Shown here: one piece after another, positions 36,433 through 44,386 of the stretch
How the letters are laid out: every line of letters begins with the position of its first letter
Position numbering within the stretch: position 1 is the first letter of the stretch
NCBI RefSeq assembly: GCF_008329965.1
Contig: NZ_CP036150.1
Span: 620,001 to 684,000, forward strand
Length of the DNA stretch: 64,000 nucleotides
Direction: 5' to 3'
Origin: Oceanispirochaeta crateris
GTDB lineage: Bacteria; Spirochaetota; Spirochaetia; DSM-2461
The notes under the pieces: generated by a model
Told to the model about the DNA's origin: nothing
Database searches by the model: none
What the model saw: the letters and a program-made list of their open reading frames with translations, nothing else
Position numbers and translations under genes: made by a program

Positions 36433-37147
36433 GCTTGATTTTAATAGAGGTCTCTGAATCATCAAAGGATGTCAAGTTCAGACGAAGTTCGTTGATTTCT
36501 GTGGCATCAAAGTAGTATTCTCCAGTAGCATAGTCCAACTCATCAGTCGTAGCTGTATAAACAGCTTCAATTCCTGACAGTTCACTGTTGTTGAATTTTA
36601 CTATTTCCATATCCTTGGCATTGGTGGTTATTTCCAGTAGAAAGTCTGTCTTCAATTCTTCTTCGGGAACGCCAATGGTGATGACCTCTCCGCTGAAGGA
36701 GATGGAAAACCCTGAATCTTCAGGATCGCTGAAGTCAAAGTCTTTCCCATTGATCCTGGGGGATATCCCGGGACCCATTTCTATCTCTAGTTCGTTAAAT
36801 CCGGCTTCTATGGTCACTGATTCCACGGCCATGGACAGGACTTCACCATCGTCATCCATCAACAGGGCTAAAAAGGAGTAATCTCCTACGGGTATACCTG
36901 TAAACAGATAGTCTCCGCTGAAGTTTTTAATGTCTTCTAAAAAGTCAAAGTTATAAAGTACATCCTCCTTGACAAATCCCATGGCGGCATCCACCACGGT
37001 TTCTCCATCACCGGCAATGTACCGTCCGGAACTTCCTTCAGATAAATTGATATAGGCCGATCCCTGATCGCTTTCATCAACCAGATTATCACATCCGCTG
37101 AGTACGAGCACAAAGGCTGCTAGTGCGGCAAATAATATTTTTTTCAT
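36419..37147 (-). CDS. Hypothetical lipoprotein, last gene of the FecR operon
   Basis: This 242-residue protein has a lipobox VLSGC (Cys at residue 19). The body reads as beta-sandwich-like: SGDYLFTGIPVGDYSFLALLMDDDGEVLS resembles carboxypeptidase-regulatory or Ig-like surface domains, then DPEDSGFSISFSGEV. AGGAGGAC lies just upstream of the ATG. It follows the FecR-domain gene by nine bases in the same orientation. No family name can be given with confidence. Confidence 0.65.
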   Translation of the reverse strand: MKKILFAALAAFVLVLSGCDNLVDESDQGSAYINLSEGSSGRYIAGDGETVVDAAMGFVKEDVLYNFDFLEDIKNFSGDYLFTGIPVGDYSFLALLMDDDGEVLSMAVESVTIEAGFNELEIEMGPGISPRINGKDFDFSDPEDSGFSISFSGEVITIGVPEEELKTDFLLEITTNAKDMEIVKFNNSELSGIEAVYTATTDELDYATGEYYFDATEINELRLNLTSFDDSETSIKIKLIAL

Positions 37148-37156
37148 ATAGTCCTC

Positions 37157-37825
37157 CTAGTATAGAGTAATCACAGCGTAACCGGTTTTCCCGCTCTGTG
37201 ATCCTGAGTCTTCTCCATCATCATCTCCGTCAGTCTGTCCCGTGTTGGTTCTGACTCTTCTTCGAACCATGGCTTCTTTTGAGGGAGAAAGCAGGCCTGG
37301 TTGGCCGTTAATCATGGTAATTCTGGATGCCTGACCGCGGCTGACGCCGAAGCTGAAGTTTCCTACTGTAAACCGGACCACTCCTTCATTAACAGAAAGG
37401 CTGCCGGGTGACATGTCAAATTCGGTTCCCCTCACGGCAGCTGTGCTCACCGGAGTTCTCACCCGGAAGTCATGGATGCTGGCCTCGTTCTTTTTTACTG
37501 AGGCATTGATGCGTCCGCTGCCCATAAACAATCTTGTATTCTGATCGCCAGAACTGCCATTGCCGCTAATTTCCTCTACTGTGATCCTTGTGAGAGCCTT
37601 AACCGTAACCTCGCTGCTGTCGTTGATCAGCAGTGTAGCCGTAGAGTTGAACCCCGTGGATATTCTGCTGTTCATAGAAAGAGTACTCCCTTCCTCAGCC
37701 TTGACCCAGGTCGTCGTACCTGGTTTCATAACTTCGACGAGTCCTTGTGTTTTACTGATCATCACATCCGAAAAGACAGGGATGCTGATCATAAACAGAA
37801 TCAAAAATAGACATATTTTTTTCAT
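37157..37825 (-). CDS. FecR-domain exported protein
   Basis: This 222-residue protein has a signal peptide to about residue 19. It then shows a FecR-type core: SKTQGLVEVMKPGTTTWVKAEEGSTLSMNSRISTGFNSTATLLIND and, later, FRVRTPVSTAAVRGTEFD. Here FecR domains are used in the periplasm and not as the sigma-regulator itself; no membrane anchor or sigma gene is adjacent. The C-terminus is Gly/Asp/Ser-rich. It starts 11 bases after the barrel gene in a four-gene set. Confidence 0.8.
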   Translation of the reverse strand: MKKICLFLILFMISIPVFSDVMISKTQGLVEVMKPGTTTWVKAEEGSTLSMNSRISTGFNSTATLLINDSSEVTVKALTRITVEEISGNGSSGDQNTRLFMGSGRINASVKKNEASIHDFRVRTPVSTAAVRGTEFDMSPGSLSVNEGVVRFTVGNFSFGVSRGQASRITMINGQPGLLSPSKEAMVRRRVRTNTGQTDGDDDGEDSGSQSGKTGYAVITLY

Positions 37826-37836
37826 GGTTCTACCTC

Positions 37837-39129
37837 TTAAAAGCTGAAGGACAGATCGAAACCTACCCTAAAGAGTACTGGAAGATAGTCTTCCAGCAGC
37901 TCATTGATTGTGATGCACTCTCCCGGATAGAGAGCGCCCATTTTGAAAGATCCACCGAAGTCAGAGCTGGGGCGGAATAAAAAGGAAAGGAGGGCTTCCT
38001 GTCCTATAAACAGGTCATCCACTCCGTTGTTTACAACAAGGGAGGATGAAACGGGTCCATCCACGGTGCGCATCAATGTGGTGGTGCTGATCTCGGTGGC
38101 GAATTTTTTGGAAGATGACAGGTTGATAAGCAATTCCAGGCTTGTCAGGTTTCCAGGAGTCAGGTTGACAACATAACCCTTTCCGGCTCCGGATGAGATA
38201 GGCATGAACTGGTTTTGATCTCCCGATGCTCCCTGTCCGTAATAATCACTTCTGTTATCCCAGGTTTCGCCCGATGAAACCAGGCCGCTTAAGGAGACGA
38301 AGCTTGATGAAAAGCCCGGGAGAAAGAAGAGCTTCAGTTCCGTAGCCGTGCCGTTGGAGGCAACAGAGCCGTAGTTGCCCATCTGGTAGATAAAACCGCC
38401 CTCATAGGCCAGGAAGGGCAATAGGTAACCGTCCAGTCTGAGTTGTGAGTAGATCGTATTGAGCTTTTCGCTCCCAGCAGAGATATCTGAGTCATCCAGC
38501 AGGTCCTGCTGGGCCAAAAAGGAGACATCCATGCTCATTTTGCTTCCCAGTAACTCGGGAAAACTGTAGCCAAGTTCTTCAATGAGTCTGGGAGACCCCA
38601 AAGAAGATCCATCTCTCTGGGTGAGGTCACTGCGGGTCATGGCGACGGTTGAGGCAAGATAGTGCACCAGACCGGTATAGCCCAGCTTGGCTCTCAATGT
38701 TCCTGGTCCCAGGAGAATCCCTCCGGAGGCTCCGTCTGCCTGATGAGCAAAGACCATTCCCGAGGCATCTCTCATCCTCTGCCGGCCTGCCCGGTAGTAA
38801 ATATTTTCATAGCTGCCGTAAACATTGGCTGCCTTGATATTGGGATAAAAGTCTCCCTCCAATCCCAGGTAGGAGAACTCCTGGCTTAAATTCACCGCAA
38901 AACCGGCTGTCCCCTTATAGGCAAGGGCTCCTTCCAGATTGAAGTTGACCAGGTCGTTAACAGACCCCTTATACCAGAGAGAAAAACTATCTGTGGTGGT
39001 GGCCTCGGCCATGGTTCCGTTGATATCCGGGGCCTTCACACTCAGGTCTATACGGGCTCCTCCTGTATGCTCATAGGCACTCAAAAAAACAGGAAGGATC
39101 AGAAAAAGGGAAATCAGATATTTTTTCAT
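37837..39129 (-). CDS. Outer-membrane beta-barrel protein of the FecR operon
   Basis: This 430-residue protein has a signal peptide to about residue 18 (VFLSAYEH). About 400 residues of amphipathic strands with aromatic belts follow, ending in LFRVGFDLSFSF with a terminal Phe, the canonical barrel-assembly signal. The N-terminal half includes YRAGRQRMRDASGMVF, reminiscent of alginate-export-type porins (DUF1302/AlgE-like), but I cannot assign a family. It overlaps the upstream small gene by four bases. Confidence 0.65.
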   Translation of the reverse strand: MKKYLISLFLILPVFLSAYEHTGGARIDLSVKAPDINGTMAEATTTDSFSLWYKGSVNDLVNFNLEGALAYKGTAGFAVNLSQEFSYLGLEGDFYPNIKAANVYGSYENIYYRAGRQRMRDASGMVFAHQADGASGGILLGPGTLRAKLGYTGLVHYLASTVAMTRSDLTQRDGSSLGSPRLIEELGYSFPELLGSKMSMDVSFLAQQDLLDDSDISAGSEKLNTIYSQLRLDGYLLPFLAYEGGFIYQMGNYGSVASNGTATELKLFFLPGFSSSFVSLSGLVSSGETWDNRSDYYGQGASGDQNQFMPISSGAGKGYVVNLTPGNLTSLELLINLSSSKKFATEISTTTLMRTVDGPVSSSLVVNNGVDDLFIGQEALLSFLFRPSSDFGGSFKMGALYPGECITINELLEDYLPVLFRVGFDLSFSF

Positions 39130-39581
39130 TGTTTGGCCTCCTGTATTTCGAGAGCCATGGAGAGGGAGTCCAGGACCTCAACAGGGGTCATTTTGTGATT
39201 CACATAGGGAACCCCCGTAATATATCCCTGATAACCTGCTTCAAGAGCGGCTGATCGGGGAGACTTGGTAATGGTATACATGATGCCGCCTTTTATATTG
39301 AAGCTCTTAAAAAGGGCCAGATGAAACAGCCCGCTTGTCATGGCCTGGTCATCTCCTTGTGTCAGCTTCTTTCCCCAGGACTGTTCCTCTGCCCAAGAAA
39401 TTGCATCAGCAGGAGCCGCATCGGAAGGAAGTTGTTCCGTTGCCTGTGCTATGAGGAGCAAGGATGTGGGGACATCTGCTTCCTCCCTTGATAAGAACTG
39501 ATCCATCACTGCATTGGATTGAGCCGGCAGTGCCAGTATGGTCAGAGTCAGGAATAGTAAAAAAATAATTGATTTCTTCAT
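39126..39581 (-). CDS. Small periplasmic protein, first gene of the FecR operon
   Basis: This 151-residue protein has a signal peptide to about residue 22 (LALPAQS). It is predicted mostly helical, with AISWAEEQSWGKKLTQGDDQAMTSGLFHLALF in the middle. I chose the start at 39581 because the signal peptide begins there; the upstream extension to 39773 has no such features and overlaps hisH. It overlaps the barrel gene by four bases. It shares a divergent promoter region with hisH. No known family. Confidence 0.65.
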   Translation of the reverse strand: MKKSIIFLLFLTLTILALPAQSNAVMDQFLSREEADVPTSLLLIAQATEQLPSDAAPADAISWAEEQSWGKKLTQGDDQAMTSGLFHLALFKSFNIKGGIMYTITKSPRSAALEAGYQGYITGVPYVNHKMTPVEVLDSLSMALEIQEAKQ

Positions 39582-39710
39582 AGTACTTATATTGTAAAGC
39601 CTTTTTTCAACTTTTCCACCATAATATGATGAATATTCTGTTACTCTTGCACCTCTTCCTCCCTTTCTATAAAATTGAATTTCACTATTTTTAAGCAAGG
39701 ATTGGGCAAA

Positions 39711-40310
39711 ATGATCGCTGTAGTTGACTACGAAGCAGGGAATTTGAAGAGTGTGGAAACCGCTCTGGAACATCTGGGGGCCGATTTTATTATTTCTTCC
39801 GACCCTCTGGTGTTGGCTGAAGCAGACAAGATGATCTTCCCCGGTGTGGGAGAGGCTGCTCAGGCCATGGCCGTCCTGACCAAGTCGGGTCTGGATAGAG
39901 TCATCAAGGATTTTGCCGCCACAGGAAAACCCCTACTGGGTATCTGTCTGGGGTCTCAAATCCTTTTTGATCACTCCGAAGAGTCGGATACAGATTGTCT
40001 TGGAATATTACCCGGAAGAGTACGTCGTTTTTCTTCCAAAATGGGACTCAAAATTCCTCATATGGGATGGAATACCCTTACACATAGTGAGCACCCTCTT
40101 TTTAAAACATTGCCCCAGGATAAATCTTTTTATTTTGTCCATTCCTACTATGTGGAACCCCAGGACGAGGCGGATATCATTGGTTCAAGTGATTATGGTC
40201 ACTCTTTCACCGCCGCCGTGTCCAGAGGGAATGTCATGGCCACACAGTTTCACCCCGAAAAGAGCGGGGAATGGGGTCTGCTGATTCTAAAGAATTTTAT
40301 CAATTTATAG
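39711..40310 (+). CDS. hisH: Imidazole glycerol phosphate synthase, glutamine amidotransferase subunit
   Basis: This 199-residue class I glutamine amidotransferase has the nucleophile Cys in LLGICLGSQ (about residue 81) and the His/Glu pair in QFHPEKSG near the end. It delivers ammonia to HisF to make imidazole glycerol phosphate and AICAR. The upstream ATG at 39675 adds 12 residues not typical of the family, so the ATG at 39711 is used. It lies nine bases before hisF; the rest of the his operon is not in this window. Confidence 0.93.
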   Translation: MIAVVDYEAGNLKSVETALEHLGADFIISSDPLVLAEADKMIFPGVGEAAQAMAVLTKSGLDRVIKDFAATGKPLLGICLGSQILFDHSEESDTDCLGILPGRVRRFSSKMGLKIPHMGWNTLTHSEHPLFKTLPQDKSFYFVHSYYVEPQDEADIIGSSDYGHSFTAAVSRGNVMATQFHPEKSGEWGLLILKNFINL

Positions 40311-40319
40311 GGGAAACCG

Positions 40320-41084
40320 ATGCTGCAGAAAAGAATCGTTGTCTGCCTGGATGTCCGGGACGGGAAGACGACTAAGGGAATTAAATTCAAAGGAAATATT
40401 GATATAGGTGATCCTGTCGAGATGGCGGCGCTTTATTACGATCAGGGTGTGGATGAACTCGTCTTTTACGATATTACCGCCTCTTCTGAAAAACGGGGCA
40501 TCATGATCGATGTTGTCAGCCGGGTGGCTAAGACCATTTTTATTCCCTTTTGCGTGGGAGGAGGAATCTCCTCTCTGGATGACATGAAAAAGGTCATTGC
40601 AGCGGGAGCAGAAAAAATATCCCTGAATTCGGCTGCGGTGAGAAATCCGGACATCATCAATCAGGGAGCCCGTCACTTTGGTAATCAGTGTATTGTGCTG
40701 GGTATGGATGCTAAGGCCGATCCGGCCATGCCCTCAGGGTACCGGGTTGTCATTGACGGAGGCAGGAAACAGACCGACCTGGATGTCCTGGCCTGGGCCT
40801 TGGAAGCAGAATCCAGAGGCGCCGGTGAAGTGGTTCTGAATTCTATTGATGCCGATGGGACAAGAGAAGGGTATGAACTGAATCTCACAAGAATGATCAG
40901 TGAAAATGTGGGTATTCCCGTTGTTGCCTCGGGAGGGGCGGGGAAACCAGATGATCTGGCAGATGTGCTCACCAGGGGAAAGGCCGATGCGGCATTAATT
41001 GCCAGTATGGTTCATTTTGGAGACTATACCGTACCGGGGATTAAGGAATATCTGGATGAAAAGGGAATTCCTGTCAGACTTTAA
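40320..41084 (+). CDS. hisF: Imidazole glycerol phosphate synthase, cyclase subunit
   Basis: This 254-residue beta/alpha-barrel enzyme has the catalytic aspartates in VVCLDVRDG (residue 11) and LNSIDADG (about 178 in the family's second site). The phosphate loops are VGGGISS and [11 protein letters not shown]. The conserved VKG/TKG region and CLDV make it a true HisF and not a WbuZ-type sugar amidotransferase partner. It directly follows hisH with GGGGAAACCG spacing. Confidence 0.93.
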   Translation: MLQKRIVVCLDVRDGKTTKGIKFKGNIDIGDPVEMAALYYDQGVDELVFYDITASSEKRGIMIDVVSRVAKTIFIPFCVGGGISSLDDMKKVIAAGAEKISLNSAAVRNPDIINQGARHFGNQCIVLGMDAKADPAMPSGYRVVIDGGRKQTDLDVLAWALEAESRGAGEVVLNSIDADGTREGYELNLTRMISENVGIPVVASGGAGKPDDLADVLTRGKADAALIASMVHFGDYTVPGIKEYLDEKGIPVRL

Positions 41085-41093
41085 AGGGAACTC

Positions 41094-41122
41094 TTGACTC
41101 TGTAAGCATATCTCATTATTTT
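41094..41122 (+). promoter_or_regulatory. Putative promoter of the FmdB-type gene
   Basis: TTGACT at 41094-41099 and TATTTT at 41117-41122 are separated by 17 bp. The predicted leader is about 75 nt and includes an AT-rich stem and AGGAGAGG. Confidence 0.5.
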
Positions 41123-41205
41123 TTGTTTAACAAAAAAGATTTTTTTGTCTTTTTCAGGAAGGGTGGAAAAATCAAATATCATAAAACACTACAGGAGAGG
41201 TAATA

Positions 41206-41493
41206 ATGCCAACCTATGATTATAAATGTGAAAGCTGCGGACATACTTTTGAACACTTTCAGTCCATGGCTGACGACCCTCTCAAAACCTGTCCCGATTG
41301 CCAAAAAGATAGCCTCAAGAGACTGATCGGCGGCGGTATGGGAGTGATCTTTAAGGGGAGCGGGTTCTATGTGAATGACGCTAAAAAGAGTTCTGCCACT
41401 TCCCAGCCCCTCAAGGATAAAAACGATTCAAAAGAGAGTTCTGCCAAACCGGCGGACAGTGGTAAAAAAAGCGAAACAAAGAGTGCTTCCTAG
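41206..41493 (+). CDS. FmdB-family zinc-ribbon protein
   Basis: This 95-residue protein has the FmdB/CxxC-CxxC zinc ribbon at residues 3-42: YDYKCESCGHTF and LKTCPDCQ, followed by LKRLIGGGMGVIFKGSGFYVND. The last about 40 residues are Ser/Lys-rich and disordered. FmdB-type proteins are of uncertain role and are often called regulatory. It is flanked by a hairpin at its 3' end. Confidence 0.9.
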   Translation: MPTYDYKCESCGHTFEHFQSMADDPLKTCPDCQKDSLKRLIGGGMGVIFKGSGFYVNDAKKSSATSQPLKDKNDSKESSAKPADSGKKSETKSAS

Positions 41494-41502
41494 GTTGCAA
41501 AT

Positions 41503-41524
41503 GGCCATCCATCCCTGGATGGCC
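41503..41524. terminator. Hairpin between convergent fmdB-type and thiI genes
   Basis: GGCCATCCA and TGGATGGCC form a perfect 9-bp stem around TCCC. It lies between the two stop codons and could end transcription from either side, but no long T-run is present on either strand. Confidence 0.5.
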
Positions 41525-41535
41525 TCATGTCTTAT

Positions 41536-42720
41536 CTATTCCTTGAGCCTCTGAGGCGGAAAGTAAAACTTCTCCGCCTGCGTCTCTGCTTCTGCCAGCA
41601 GGGCATCCATTCCTTCTATCGTTTCCCATTCACTTTGGGTCTTTTTCAAGTCAGGTCTCACATCAGGATGGTCCGGGCTGAAGAGGCTGCAGCAGTCATC
41701 ATAGGGCTGAGTGGAGGTGTCAAAGGCTTCAATCCTGCGGGATATGAGGATTGTTTCTTCCTTATCCATTCCAATAAGCGGTCTAAAAACAGGCAAATCT
41801 ACAGAACTATTGGTATAAGCCAGGCTTTCCACGGTCTGACTGGCGACCTGACTCAGGGCTTCTCCCGTGATAAGGGCCAGATCTTTTCTCTTGTGAGCCA
41901 TGGACTGGGCAATCTTCATCATCGCCGCCCGGGAGTGGAGGGTCGTTGTTTCGGGGCGGACCGATCGATTGATCTGAACCTGGACATCCGTAAAGGGAAC
42001 CGTATAGAGGGTGATGCCTCCCGTCCAGGGGGCTATGATCCTTGCCAGGTCTTTGACCTTTTCCAGGGATTCCGGGCTGGTGTAGGGGGGTGTGTGAAAG
42101 TACACTGCATCCAGGCTCATACCCCGTTTTGCCATGAGGTAACCGGCCACGGGAGAGTCAATGCCTCCTGAAAGTAGGAGCATGCCCTTTCCTCCGCTGT
42201 GCACGGGAAGGCCTCCGGGGCCCTTGTGGGTAAATCCGTAGACATACCCCTTCTCCCGCAGTTCAATATGTATGATCCAATCGGGGTTCTTAACGTCCAC
42301 GATGAGTCCCGGAATCTTTTCAAACACCCGGCCGCCAATCTCGGCTGAATAGCCGTAATTATCCAGAGGAAGGCTCTTGTCTACCCTCCTGGTTTCTACC
42401 TTGAATTTCATGCCCACACCGGCATCTATGTTCTGCTGGGCTACCAGAAGGGCTTTTTCTTCCAGAGCATCCAGTTCTTTGGCACAACTATAGGAACGGG
42501 TGTATCCAACGATCCCGAACACCTTGGAAAGGCAGGATGAAACGTATTCTTCGTCCAATCCTTCGCACTCCAGATAGAAACGTCCGCTCCTGTTGGTTAC
42601 CCTTGTAGGGTAGGGGCGGAGGATTTTCTTAATATTGTTCTTGAGCTGACGCTCGAAGAGGCCTCTATTCCCTTTTTTCAGGGTAATTTCGCCTATTTTT
42701 ATCAGGTATAAGTCACTCAT
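41536..42720 (-). CDS. thiI: tRNA 4-thiouridine synthase ThiI (no rhodanese domain)
   Basis: This 394-residue enzyme adenylates U8 of tRNA and inserts sulfur. It has an N-terminal ferredoxin-like and THUMP region (to about 165), then the PP-loop LLSGGIDSPVAGYLMAKRG near residue 180. It lacks the C-terminal rhodanese domain of the E. coli enzyme, so sulfur must come directly from a desulfurase, as in the Bacillus NifZ-ThiI pair. A dedicated cysteine desulfurase gene lies just upstream. A promoter with TTGCCT and TATGAT ends six bases before its ATG. Confidence 0.93.
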   Translation of the reverse strand: MSDLYLIKIGEITLKKGNRGLFERQLKNNIKKILRPYPTRVTNRSGRFYLECEGLDEEYVSSCLSKVFGIVGYTRSYSCAKELDALEEKALLVAQQNIDAGVGMKFKVETRRVDKSLPLDNYGYSAEIGGRVFEKIPGLIVDVKNPDWIIHIELREKGYVYGFTHKGPGGLPVHSGGKGMLLLSGGIDSPVAGYLMAKRGMSLDAVYFHTPPYTSPESLEKVKDLARIIAPWTGGITLYTVPFTDVQVQINRSVRPETTTLHSRAAMMKIAQSMAHKRKDLALITGEALSQVASQTVESLAYTNSSVDLPVFRPLIGMDKEETILISRRIEAFDTSTQPYDDCCSLFSPDHPDVRPDLKKTQSEWETIEGMDALLAEAETQAEKFYFPPQRLKE

Positions 42721-42726
42721 GAGGCC

Positions 42727-42756
42727 ATCATATCAGATCGCCCTTCATAAAGGCAA
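42727..42756 (-). promoter_or_regulatory. Promoter of thiI; leaderless start likely
   Basis: On the minus strand, TTGCCT (42751-42756) and TATGAT (42727-42732) are 18 bp apart, and the -10 box ends six bases before the ATG at 42720. No Shine-Dalgarno sequence fits. It abuts the desulfurase stop codon. Confidence 0.6.
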
Positions 42757-43908
42757 TCAGCGGATGGCCCGGCCCAGCAATGAGGCCTGTTCTTTTAAAA
42801 CTCTCAATAAGGAGCTGATTTCCTCCTCTGTTGTGTTAGGTCCCTGGGAGATGCGAATGGAGCTGAAGGCCGTTTTAGCATCGATACCCATGGCTTCCAA
42901 ACCTCTGGTACGGCTCTTCTTCTGGCTTGAGCAGGCAGATCCCGTGGAGAGGGCAAAACCAGCCTCATCCATGACCCGTACCAGAACTTCTCCCGGCAGT
43001 GGAGGAAGGGCACAGTTGAGTATCCAGGGGGTGAAGTGGAGGTCATTCTCCAGTCTCTCTTGGGGGAGAAGTCTGGCTCCGGGGATTTCCTTGATGCCAT
43101 TCATCAGAAGAATCATCCTCCTGCGGGCGGCCTGGGAACATTCCAATGCCTGGGGAACTCTCTCCAGAGCCACTGTCATCCCAGCAATTCCCGAAAGATT
43201 TTCTGTTCCCGGTCTGAGTCCTCTTTCATGGTCTCCACCGGCATAGACTCCAGAGAGGGGCTTCTTTTCGTATAAGAGACCGACCCCGCGGGGACCTCTG
43301 AACTTATGGCTGCTGATCGAGGCTGAATCGATTCCCAGGGAGCCGAGGTTCAGGGGGAGTTTCCCCGCATATTGAACAAGGTCGCTATGAAAGTGGATTG
43401 GTCTCTTTGATTCGGCTTTTCTAGTCACTTCAACAAGATCATTCAGGGGTTGTATTACACCGCTTTCATTATGAACGCCCATGATAAGCACCATTTTTGT
43501 ATCTTCTGTTAAAAGGCGGCTCAGCTTTTCGGGGCGGATCAAACCGTTTGAACCGGCTTTGATGACTTTCACGTCCCAACCCTGTTTACTGAGGGCCTGG
43601 GTGGGCTCCCAAACCGAGGGGTGCTCCATGCCGCTGACAATCACACGGCCCTTGTCCCGCCTCGTCAGAAGTGAGGATATGATCATATTGTTGGATTCTG
43701 TTCCCCCCGAAGTAAAGATCAACTCTTGGGGGGTACCACCCAGAATGGCCGCACAGCGGGAGCGCATTTCTTCCAGTTTCTCATGGGCCCTGCGTCCTTC
43801 CTGATGGAGAGACGAGGGGTTTCCATAATAAGTAAGGGCTGTTTCATTCATTATATTTTGTATATCCCCATAGGGAGGGGTCGTAGCGGCCCAGTCGAGG
43901 TAAATCAT
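42757..43908 (-). CDS. Cysteine desulfurase (NifS/IscS family)
   Basis: This 383-residue PLP enzyme removes sulfur from cysteine as a persulfide. The PLP lysine is in SISSHKFRGPRG (about residue 199) and the persulfide Cys is in STGSACSSQ (about residue 326). The short SACSS loop is the class II (SufS/NifZ) or compact type. It lies 36 bases upstream of thiI on the same strand, so sulfur delivery to tRNA thiolation is its likely job. Its start is opposite an ArsR gene, with about 95 bases between. Confidence 0.9.
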   Translation of the reverse strand: MIYLDWAATTPPYGDIQNIMNETALTYYGNPSSLHQEGRRAHEKLEEMRSRCAAILGGTPQELIFTSGGTESNNMIISSLLTRRDKGRVIVSGMEHPSVWEPTQALSKQGWDVKVIKAGSNGLIRPEKLSRLLTEDTKMVLIMGVHNESGVIQPLNDLVEVTRKAESKRPIHFHSDLVQYAGKLPLNLGSLGIDSASISSHKFRGPRGVGLLYEKKPLSGVYAGGDHERGLRPGTENLSGIAGMTVALERVPQALECSQAARRRMILLMNGIKEIPGARLLPQERLENDLHFTPWILNCALPPLPGEVLVRVMDEAGFALSTGSACSSQKKSRTRGLEAMGIDAKTAFSSIRISQGPNTTEEEISSLLRVLKEQASLLGRAIR

Positions 43909-43914
43909 CTTTTA

Positions 43915-43944
43915 ACAATACCAGAGCAGCCCTCAGGGGGGCAA
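43915..43944 (-). promoter_or_regulatory. Promoter of the cysteine desulfurase gene; leaderless start likely
   Basis: On the minus strand, TTGCCC (43939-43944) is followed after 18 bp by TATTGT (43915-43920), which ends six bases before the ATG at 43908. No ribosome site is visible. Confidence 0.55.
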
Positions 43945-43952
43945 GAGGATCT

Positions 43953-43980
43953 ATCTGACAGATTTTAATTGATTAAATCA
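43953..43980. promoter_or_regulatory. Two palindromes between the arsR-type and desulfurase genes (operator candidates)
   Basis: ATCTGACAGAT (43953-43963) and TGATTAAATCA (43970-43980) are both perfect 5-1-5 palindromes. The second overlaps the -35 box of the ArsR gene. ArsR/SmtB proteins typically bind such short inverted repeats in their own promoter. Confidence 0.5.
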
Positions 43981-43997
43981 GATTATTCTGCTAATTT
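43969..43997 (+). promoter_or_regulatory. Putative promoter of the ArsR gene; leaderless start possible
   Basis: TTGATT (43969-43974) and TAATTT (43992-43997) are 17 bp apart, and the -10 box ends six bases before the ATG. The -10 match is weak. Confidence 0.4.
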
Positions 43998-44003
43998 CTA
44001 TAT

Positions 44004-44315
44004 ATGGAAAATAAATGTAACTGTCCGGAAGAACTGGTGGAAGGATATGCCAGAAAATTAAAAGTTTGTGGTCACCCCCTCAGGCTCAAGATGCTGTGCC
44101 TGATAGAACGCCAGGACTGTTGTGTCTCAGAACTCTGGCAATGCCTGGATCAGCCTCAACCTGTGATTTCCCAGCACCTGGCAGTGTTGAAGGATAAAGG
44201 CATTGTGGATTCCGCAACGGAAGGGAACAAGAGGATCTACCGGATCGTTGACCCCTTTGTGCAGAATATCATTGCCGGGTTTGACGGTATCCTGCCCGAA
44301 AAATCTTCTCAGTAA
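44004..44315 (+). CDS. ArsR/SmtB-family transcriptional regulator
   Basis: This 103-residue winged-helix repressor has the recognition helix at DQPQPVISQHLAVLKDKGIV and a beta-wing EGNKRIYRI. The helix-3 region reads RQDCCVSELW, close to the ELCVC metal box of ArsR but with Ser at one Cys position. There are also Cys residues at positions 5 and 7 and others. It could sense a metal(loid), a persulfide or redox state. It is divergent from the cysteine desulfurase-thiI pair, which it may control, and is followed by a strong terminator. Confidence 0.88.
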   Translation: MENKCNCPEELVEGYARKLKVCGHPLRLKMLCLIERQDCCVSELWQCLDQPQPVISQHLAVLKDKGIVDSATEGNKRIYRIVDPFVQNIIAGFDGILPEKSSQ

Positions 44316-44326
44316 GAAAAACAGAT

Positions 44327-44353
44327 AACCGACTCGTAAGAGTCGGTTTTTTT
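44327..44353 (+). terminator. Rho-independent terminator of the ArsR gene
   Basis: AACCGACTC (44327-44335) and GAGTCGGTT (44340-44348) form a 9-bp stem with a GTAA loop, followed by seven T residues. Confidence 0.9.
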
Positions 44354-44386
44354 AGGCCCGGAGGATTTTTTTGAATTGGGTCTTGA

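Noticed and set aside
39582-39773. N-terminal extension of the small periplasmic protein
   Set aside because: The extension has no signal peptide, overlaps hisH on the other strand, and the proper signal sequence starts at 39581.
40320-41084. HisF as a WbuZ-type partner of a sugar amidotransferase
   Set aside because: The CLDV and TKG motifs are those of true HisF, and no WbuX-like gene is present.
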